Of a DNA stretch of 17,627 nt, positions 13,308-17,627 are shown in pieces. The stretch is from assembly GCA_016293975.1 (NCBI GenBank), contig JAEDCW010000043.1:1-17627 (forward strand), read 5' to 3'. Position numbers and translations under genes: made by a program. Source of the DNA: Clostridia bacterium. Lineage in GTDB: Bacteria > Bacillota > Clostridia > Christensenellales > CAG-138. Position 1 is the stretch's first letter. Each line of letters opens with the position of its first letter. The notes under the pieces were generated by a model that worked only from the letters and a program-made list of their open reading frames with translations, was not told the DNA's origin and searched no databases.

Positions 13308-13634
13308 TTAGCTGCTTTCATCGCTGGGATCGTGGCTTCTACATTTTTCGTCCAGGGCGTTGAGCATGGGGTCAATCCGCTTTCTGCACTGGCTCCCCTT
13401 GTTCTTGGACGGATAGAAATACTGATCTACCGATATATCAAACATTGTCACTATCTGATAAAACGTGTGGAGGCTGGGGTGCCGGCCGTCATTCTCGTTA
13501 TACATGATGGTGCGCGGAACCCGGTCAACAATATAGGCCGGCTGCTCCTGCGTTATCCCGATGGCCTCCTGCGCCCGCTTGATGGAGAGTCCTATATCGT
13601 GAAAATCAAAGCGTTGTCCATCTCTCTCAATCTT
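13308..13634 (-). pseudogene. XRE-family regulator of mobile-element type, start codon apparently lost
   Basis: An open frame of about 108 codons on the minus strand resembles the HTH regulators common on clostridial mobile elements: FDFHDIGLSIKRAQEAIG, TQEQPAYIVDRVPRTIMY, HPSLHTFYQIVTMFDISVDQ, then CRKRIDPMLNALDEK. The family usually has TQEQLAYI and an acidic or alanine residue before PRT, so P and V here look like decay. No ATG, GTG or TTG occurs upstream of the HTH in this frame. AGGTGAT is correctly spaced ahead of AAG 13634-13632, suggesting that an original ATG became AAG; an ATT start at 13631 is the alternative. An internal ATG at 13505 would omit the HTH. Confidence 0.65.
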
Positions 13635-13769
13635 AAAAGTATCACCTAATGTAATTTTACATTTCAGGTGTTATTATTTGAGCGATTCTGCACTTCATGC
13701 TACTGACTGTTTGTTTTCACGTCATTGTAGCGCGGCATATTGTATGTTGATATAATACAACCCTACACT

Positions 13770-13799
13770 TTAACACCAGACTTTTGGCGGAAGTATAAT
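13770..13799 (+). promoter_or_regulatory. Promoter/operator of the double-HTH MerR gene
   Basis: TTAACA (13770-13775) and TATAAT (13794-13799) with an 18-base spacer. The segment 13761-13790 is nearly repeated at 14572-14602 ahead of the ABC transporter, suggesting a shared operator. Confidence 0.55.
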
Positions 13800-13828
13800 T
13801 ATATTTATGGTATAAGGAAGTGATTGAG

Positions 13829-14569
13829 TTGAATACATATAGAACAACAGAAGTTGCTACTGCCGTTGGAATACACCCTAATACAGTACGGCTATATGAG
13901 GAGTTGGGCTTTATTCCAACACCGGAACGAGGAAGTAATGGCTACCGAATTTTTACAGAATTTCACATTCAACAATTTTTACTGGCCCGGACTGCTTTTC
14001 AAATCGAAGTGCTTCAAGGTGGTTTGAGAAAGAAAATTGTTTCTGTGGTTAAACTCTCTGCACACAAAAAATTTGACGAAGCACTTATCCTCACACAGGA
14101 ATATTTAGAAGGTGTCCGGATGGAGAGAAATAATGCGGAAGAAGTGATCCGAATTGTACAAAATATTCTCTCGGGTGAGATTGAAAAACATCGTTTTTCT
14201 ATGAAGCGAAAAGAAGTGTCGGAATATTTGGATATTTCTATGGATACTTTAAGAAATTGGGAAATGAATGGCTTGCTTACAGTTAAGCGTAAGGAAAATG
14301 GGTATCGTGTCTATACAGACGAGGACATTAAAAAGTTAAGGGTTATACGTGCCCTGCGCTGTGCTAAATATTCTTTGGAAGCAATTTTGCGGATGCTCCG
14401 CCAACTGTCTAAAAATCCAGACATTGATATAAAAGCTGTATTGAATACTCCCCGCCAGTCGGAGGATATTATTTCAGTCTGTGATCAGCTTATCATATCT
14501 CTAACTGCGGCGGAACGTAATGCAAAGAAAATCATGGGAATGCTGCGAAAAATGAAAGAAAATTATTAA
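13829..14569 (+). CDS. MerR-family regulator with two HTH domains
   Basis: A transcriptional regulator of about 246 aa that holds two MerR-type DNA-binding domains in one chain. The first (residues 1-65) reads MNTYRTTEVATAVGIHPNTV, then RLYEELGF and NGYRIF. The second (about 124-190) reads FSMKRKEVSEYLDISMDTLR, then NWEMNGLL and NGYRVYTDEDIKKL. A helical linker joins them and a helical region ends the protein; no separate ligand domain is evident. TTG 13829 is preferred because the GGAAG site at 13816-13820 is well placed and relatives begin with MxTYxT; GTG 13820 overlaps the site. Codon usage is AT-richer than the neighbours on the left, consistent with acquisition. The ABC exporter directly downstream is the likely target. 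Confidence 0.87.
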   Translation: MNTYRTTEVATAVGIHPNTVRLYEELGFIPTPERGSNGYRIFTEFHIQQFLLARTAFQIEVLQGGLRKKIVSVVKLSAHKKFDEALILTQEYLEGVRMERNNAEEVIRIVQNILSGEIEKHRFSMKRKEVSEYLDISMDTLRNWEMNGLLTVKRKENGYRVYTDEDIKKLRVIRALRCAKYSLEAILRMLRQLSKNPDIDIKAVLNTPRQSEDIISVCDQLIISLTAAERNAKKIMGMLRKMKENY

Positions 14570-14579
14570 AACCCTCCAC

Positions 14580-14611
14580 TTAGCCACCAGCTTTTGGACT
14601 GGTGGTATTCT
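14580..14611 (+). promoter_or_regulatory. MerR-type operator/promoter ahead of the ABC exporter genes
   Basis: The dyad CCACCAG-N8-CTGGTGG (14584-14605) lies directly before TATTCT (14606-14611). With TTAGCC (14580-14585) as a weak -35 box, the spacer is 20 bases, the long spacing typical of MerR-activated promoters with the dyad inside the spacer. As RNA the same dyad followed by TATTCTTTT could act as a weak terminator, the main alternative. Confidence 0.5.
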
Positions 14612-14636
14612 TTTACCATCAAAAGGAGGTATAGTG

Positions 14637-15362
14637 ATGGAAACAATTATCCAAGTGCGGGGGCTGACAAAAGCCTATGGTCAACTTCCGGCGGTAGATC
14701 ATGTGAGTCTATCGGTAAAGGCAGGTACTGTGTTCGGCCTGCTGGGGGCAAACGGATCTGGAAAAAGCACAACGATCGAGTGTATTTTAGGAACAAAAAA
14801 AGCTGACAGCGGTGAAATGTCTATTCTCTCTCTTGACCCTCAAAAGGACAGACGCCGCCTGTTCCAAAGGGTTGGTGTTCAATTTCAAGAGTGCGATTAT
14901 CAACCAGAAATCAAAGTGTCGGAGCTGTGCGAAGAAACTGTTTGTCTGTATGAGAACCCGGCTGACTGGAAAAAGCTGTGTACACAGTTCGGACTTGCGA
15001 ACAAAACGAATTCAGCAGTTAAAAGTCTATCCGGTGGAGAACGTCAACGGCTTTTTATCGTACTTGCCCTAATCCCCAATCCGCAGGTTGTCTTTCTGGA
15101 TGAATTAACCACAGGACTTGACACAAAGGCCCGGCGTGATGTTTGGAAAATCCTCGAAGGACTAAAGAATCAAGAAATGACGATTTTCCTAACTTCTCAC
15201 TTTATGGACGAAGTTGAGGCCCTGTGTGACGAGATTTGTATTCTCAAAAAGGGGCACATTGCTTTTTATGGGACGATTATGCAGGCCATAAAAAAGAGTG
15301 GTTGCGAAAGATTTGAGGATGCGTATTTGGCACTTGCTAGTGAGGAGGTCGATGCAGAATGA
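14637..15362 (+). CDS. ABC transporter ATP-binding protein (ABC-2 exporter type)
   Basis: The cytoplasmic ATPase of an exporter, 241 aa. It has Walker A GANGSGKST (37-45), a Q-loop near VQFQE (81-85), signature LSGGERQR (131-138), Walker B VVFLDELTTGLD (151-162) and H-loop TSHFM with H188. The usual proline after the catalytic glutamate (DEPTTGLD) is leucine here; the glutamate itself is intact, so activity is expected. The AAAGGAGG site favours ATG 14637 over GTG 14634. The stop overlaps the permease start by four bases (ATGA), implying translational coupling. Together with the MerR regulator upstream it resembles peptide- or drug-efflux cassettes of the BcrA/CcmA class; the substrate is unknown. 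Confidence 0.92.
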   Translation: METIIQVRGLTKAYGQLPAVDHVSLSVKAGTVFGLLGANGSGKSTTIECILGTKKADSGEMSILSLDPQKDRRRLFQRVGVQFQECDYQPEIKVSELCEETVCLYENPADWKKLCTQFGLANKTNSAVKSLSGGERQRLFIVLALIPNPQVVFLDELTTGLDTKARRDVWKILEGLKNQEMTIFLTSHFMDEVEALCDEICILKKGHIAFYGTIMQAIKKSGCERFEDAYLALASEEVDAE

Positions 15363-16102
15363 GGTCTTTTGCTGTGCTATTAAAAAATGAGCTGAAATTG
15401 AATATCCGAAACATGAACATGGTGATCTTTGCCGTTATATTGCCTTTGGCAGTGCTGGTGATCCTTGGCTTTCTGTACGGGACAAGTCCAGCGGCAGAAG
15501 GGGTTGGCTTTACGTTTTTGGAACAATCTATTGGTGCGCTCTGTACCATTTCCATCTGTGCTGGCGGTTTGATGGGGCTGCCTTTGGTGGTATCGGAATA
15601 CCGGGAAAGAAAAATACTTAAACGGTTCAAGGTAACTCCGATTAGCCCCGTTGTGCTTTTGATGGTGGAGTTTTTAATCTATGTTATTTATTCTGCCGTT
15701 TCCCTTGCTACGGTAATTCCTGTGGCGATGCTGTTTTGGAAAGTAGAGATACATGGATCATGGATTGCTTTTGTCGGCAGCTGGCTTTTGACTATGATTT
15801 CTACTTTGAGCATTGGAATGATGGTAGGAGGTATTGCCAAAAACGCTAAGACTGCAAGTGTAATTGCCTGTGTTTTGTATTTTCCTATGCTTATTTTTTC
15901 CGGTACTACTTTACCGTTTGAGGTAATGCCTGAAACAATGAAAAAAACAGTACGGCTTTTTCCTATGACACAGGGCATCCAACTTATGAAAGCGGCTTTT
16001 TTAGGTGTGCCAATTCAAAATGTGTGGTTGCCAGTTCTTGTAATGTTGAGTATTACCGTTGTTTGTTTTAGCGTTGCAGTCAAATACTTTAAGTGGGAAT
16101 AG
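15359..16102 (+). CDS. ABC-2 type transporter permease
   Basis: The membrane subunit of the exporter, 247 aa. Six hydrophobic segments are seen at about 21-40, 56-78, 98-127, 134-158, 166-182 and 222-243, the normal ABC-2 arrangement. The family hallmark SEYRERKILKRFKVTPIS (79-96), which contacts the ATPase, lies after the second segment, and FSGTTLPFEVMP with RLFPMTQGIQ lies between the fifth and sixth. It overlaps the ATPase gene by ATGA and would form a homodimer with two ATPase subunits. No clear terminator follows; the DNA downstream is pseudogene remnant on the other strand. Confidence 0.9.
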   Translation: MRSFAVLLKNELKLNIRNMNMVIFAVILPLAVLVILGFLYGTSPAAEGVGFTFLEQSIGALCTISICAGGLMGLPLVVSEYRERKILKRFKVTPISPVVLLMVEFLIYVIYSAVSLATVIPVAMLFWKVEIHGSWIAFVGSWLLTMISTLSIGMMVGGIAKNAKTASVIACVLYFPMLIFSGTTLPFEVMPETMKKTVRLFPMTQGIQLMKAAFLGVPIQNVWLPVLVMLSITVVCFSVAVKYFKWE

Positions 16103-16104
16103 GG

Positions 16105-16338
16105 AAACAGGTGTCGTCACAATGAAACCGTTGTAGAAACATCGATTTTGAGACTGCATCAACGGTTGATTATGTTCAAACATGTAAAGAAGCAAGCAAG
16201 CGGGCGATATGTATCATCTCCGTCGGTTGCGCAAAGAATCACACCAATATCCGGATCCATAAGGGCTTGTAACAGGCTGGCTGTCCGCTCTCCGAGATGG
16301 TTTATAACATGGTCGACTAATTCGTGGGAATAATGCAT
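16105..16338 (-). pseudogene. LD-carboxypeptidase (S66 / MccF-like) fragment, frameshifted
   Basis: On the minus strand, from 16338, a frame reads MHYSHELVDHV, then GERTASLLQALMDPDIGVIL and CATDGDDTYR, which resembles the internal part of S66 LD-carboxypeptidases (relatives read close to DPxIxAIxxxxGGDDTYRLLPY). At the position of LLPY the reading shifts to another frame, which continues YMFEHNQPLMQ and NRCFYNGF, again like the family. The N-terminus, the catalytic serine region and the C-terminus are missing. It is a dead remnant, probably left by an insertion or deletion event next to ssrA. The family assignment rests on a short stretch. Confidence 0.5.
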
Positions 16339-16561
16339 GAATCTAACGGGTCAGCGCAAAGCTGATTAACCTTTTAATTCCTATATCTATCTCATGCTTC
16401 ATACCCCCCTATTGTTTAACTTGACAAACCGACGAGAGCTATATTCTTTAACATAATGTTTTCTGCTCCGACCAATCTACTGCTTCAAGCCACACCGGCC
16501 TTGCGGCAAAAGCTGTCAGTTTACTGTCAAAAGCCGTATATGGATTTCTTGCTACTGTTGT
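16339..16561. other. Gene-free region before ssrA
   Basis: No credible gene. There is a small TCAGC/GCTGA hairpin (about 16363-16377) followed by TTTT further on, and short open frames on both strands that lack ribosome binding sites. Confidence 0.45.
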
Positions 16562-16569
16562 GATATAAT
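16562..16569 (+). promoter_or_regulatory. Extended -10 promoter of ssrA
   Basis: TGATATAAT contains TATAAT (16564-16569) with the TGn extension at 16561-16563, about 29 bases before the mature 5' end of tmRNA. The -35 region is not well conserved, which an extended -10 can compensate. Confidence 0.6.
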
Positions 16570-16597
16570 AACGGAGCATACTGTTGATGCACTTCGT

Positions 16598-16955
16598 GGG
16601 GGCGTAAATGGTTTCGACGGGGATTGCGGGGGCAGGATAAGCGAGCAGAGGACTCCGGCCTCTTAAAAACGGGGAACTTTTAAATTTAACTGGCGAAGAT
16701 AATTTCGTACCTGTAGCTGCCTAATTCGCAGCTGCCGTCCGCCCGCAGTTGCCCACGACTGCGGTAAACGGGCGTGATTAATGTGGGGAACCAACCTGCG
16801 TAAGCTTTGCCGCAGGCGGGATTTAATGAAGCTACCGAAGCCGTGAGCCTGTCGTCGGGCGCTTGGCAGAGGGAATACTAAAACAGCGACTACGCTCGTA
16901 GAAGGTTCTGTCAACGGATTTTCGGACAGGGGTTCGACTCCCCTCGCCTCCACCA
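16598..16955 (+). ncRNA. ssrA: tmRNA (ssrA)
   Basis: Transfer-messenger RNA, which with SmpB releases ribosomes stalled on broken mRNAs and tags the nascent chain for proteolysis. The 5' end GGGGGCGTAAATGGTTTCGA and the 3' end with the T-arm GGGGTTCGACTCCCC and CGCCTCCACCA are diagnostic; GGGGGCG pairs with CGCCTCC as the acceptor stem, and CCA is encoded. The tag frame runs from GGC 16692 to TAA 16722-16724 and gives (A)GEDNFVPVAA, typical of Clostridia. Pseudoknot stems such as CCTGCG/CGCAGG (about 16795-16818) follow. Length is about 358 bases, one piece, not permuted. smpB is not in the window. Confidence 0.97.
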
Positions 16956-17026
16956 AACAGGTATTGGACGAACACCTACTTCTTCAGCGGCGGCTTCGCC
17001 GTGAAGTGTTCGCTCTGATCTACAAC

Positions 17027-17070
17027 AAAAAAGCGCCGTCTTGGGAGTGATCACGGGACGGCGCTTTTTT
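17027..17070 (+). terminator. Terminator downstream of ssrA
   Basis: AAAAAAGCGCCGTC pairs with GACGGCGCTTTTTT around a 16-base loop; it is symmetrical, so works in both directions. An extra hairpin CTTCA-CGGCG/CGCCG-TGAAG lies at about 16981-17005 between ssrA and this terminator. Confidence 0.85.
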
Positions 17071-17142
17071 ACTATCCGCACATTCGATTTACGCTAATTC
17101 TCCTGCTACTATGATTGCAGAAAGGAACAGGAGGTTATACGA

Positions 17143-17519
17143 ATGGAGAGATTTGTCACGGATGAACGCACTGGGCTGAAATATGAATTGGTTGGAGACT
17201 ATTATCTGATTGCGGGGATGATGAGCCGGAGGGAGATCCGCCAATCGGGGTATGGGGACAGCGGCATCTCCGCTATCTCAAGGAGCATCGCCGTGTGCGA
17301 TATGCCAACCTGCTGACAAGTGGTGAATTGAATGCCTATCTTGCGGACATTGACCGACAGGCAGAGGAGCTTTTTCTTCGGCTGGTAAAGCAAATGGCAG
17401 ATACTGAGGGCATTACGGAAACGCTGAAAGCCAACAACCAAATGGAATGGGTCAGGCAGATGAATAATGTCCGTAGCCGAGCATTTGAAATAGTTGAGGC
17501 AGATATTATCTATGCATAA
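17143..17519 (+). pseudogene. tnpV: TnpV-type transposon-encoded protein, frameshifted
   Basis: ATG 17143 follows GGAGG (17130-17134). The frame begins MERFVTDERTGLKYELVGDY and YLIAG, then runs out of register at the GGGG tract (17214-17217). One extra G there would restore a 126-codon-plus-stop gene continuing with DDEPEGDPPIGVWGQRHLRY and LKEHRRVRYANLLTSGELNA, and ending IVEADIIYA. This matches small TnpV proteins carried by clostridial mobile elements; their exact function is not well defined. The break is a single-base deletion in a homopolymer, so it may be a true pseudogene, slippage-based variation or a sequencing error. It lies downstream of ssrA, supporting past insertion here. Confidence 0.7.
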
Positions 17520-17527
17520 GGCATAAA

Positions 17528-17563
17528 CACAGAGCCGGTAAGAGTATTCTTGCCGGCTCTGTG
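17528..17563. repeat. Long inverted repeat after tnpV
   Basis: CACAGAGCCGGTAAGA (17528-17543) and TCTTGCCGGCTCTGTG (17548-17563) form a 16-bp stem with one G-T pair and a 4-base loop. It lies between convergent genes, without a T-run on either side; it is probably a bidirectional terminator or an element end. Confidence 0.65.
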
Positions 17564-17579
17564 CTACAATGCAATGAGT

Positions 17580-17627
17580 TTACATGCGCTCATCCAAAAT
17601 TTGTTCTACGAACTCAATTACATGCTT
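17580..17627 (-). CDS. Unidentified protein, C-terminus only (cut by window edge)
   Basis: The last 48 bases read on the minus strand as KHVIEFVEQILDERM followed by TAA (17582-17580). Only the C-terminal 15 residues are visible, with a helical, charged character. No family can be named. The convergent hairpin at 17528-17563 would serve as its terminator, which supports the frame being real. Confidence 0.4.
   Translation of the reverse strand, partial: KHVIEFVEQILDERM

Noticed and set aside
13200..13649. A 149-codon open frame on the plus strand
   Set aside because: It is the shadow of the XRE regulator on the minus strand, whose sequence matches a known family, and it lacks a ribosome binding site.
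16452..16579. A 43-codon frame on the minus strand upstream of ssrA with protein-like composition
   Set aside because: It has no ribosome binding site, overlaps the ssrA promoter, and shows no recognisable family; it could at most be a remnant.
1..17627. CRISPR array or tandem repeats
   Set aside because: No series of regularly spaced direct repeats was seen anywhere in the window.

Overview
The window looks like chromosome of a spore-forming, low-to-mid GC Clostridia (Firmicutes). The evidence is a SleC-type spore cortex-lytic locus, a DUF3842 protein, a vitamin-type ECF S component, a DegV protein, strong GGAGG ribosome binding sites and consensus SigA-like promoters, and a one-piece tmRNA whose tag reads (A)GEDNFVPVAA. 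No species is named because the sequence alone does not fix it.

Layout. 1-270 (minus): a gene cut by the window edge, preceded by a truncated XRE-type HTH gene. 371-1802: a small membrane protein gene divergent from a MerR/TipAS regulator; two related promoter/operator boxes lie between them. 1895-3823 (minus): a two-gene unit, an HD-domain/CHAP-domain fusion followed by an SMC/ABC-like ATPase. 3960-4619 (plus): a class II aldolase, followed by a hairpin-rich 130-nt stretch ending in a strong terminator. 4810-5932 (minus): DUF3842, then an ECF S component with its own promoter and a terminator-containing leader. 6184-7029 (plus): DegV. 7387-7494 (minus): a 35-aa membrane peptide. 7797-10111 (minus): a three-gene SleC-type cortex-lysis operon in which the SleC prepro-like region and the catalytic part are separate genes. 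10233-11741 (plus): a uracil permease (NCS2) behind a U-rich leader peptide whose stop codon touches an intrinsic terminator.

From about 11800 the window becomes accessory. It holds a two-domain GNAT acetyltransferase with a 12-codon leader peptide and hairpin, an XRE regulator that seems to have lost its start codon, and an AT-richer cassette of a double-HTH MerR regulator with an ABC-2 type exporter. A frameshifted LD-carboxypeptidase (S66) remnant follows, then ssrA (tmRNA), a frameshifted TnpV gene and the end of an unknown gene. ssrA 3' ends are common integration sites, so the debris around it suggests repeated insertion and decay.

The most interesting signals are regulatory: (1) a pyrBI-like, apparently PyrR-independent attenuator ahead of uraA; (2) an unassigned leader with a terminator ahead of the ECF S component; (3) a near-duplicate operator ahead of both the MerR gene and the ABC genes; and (4) leader peptide plus hairpin ahead of the GNAT gene. 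On the protein side, the HD-CHAP fusion and the split SleC are the unusual architectures.
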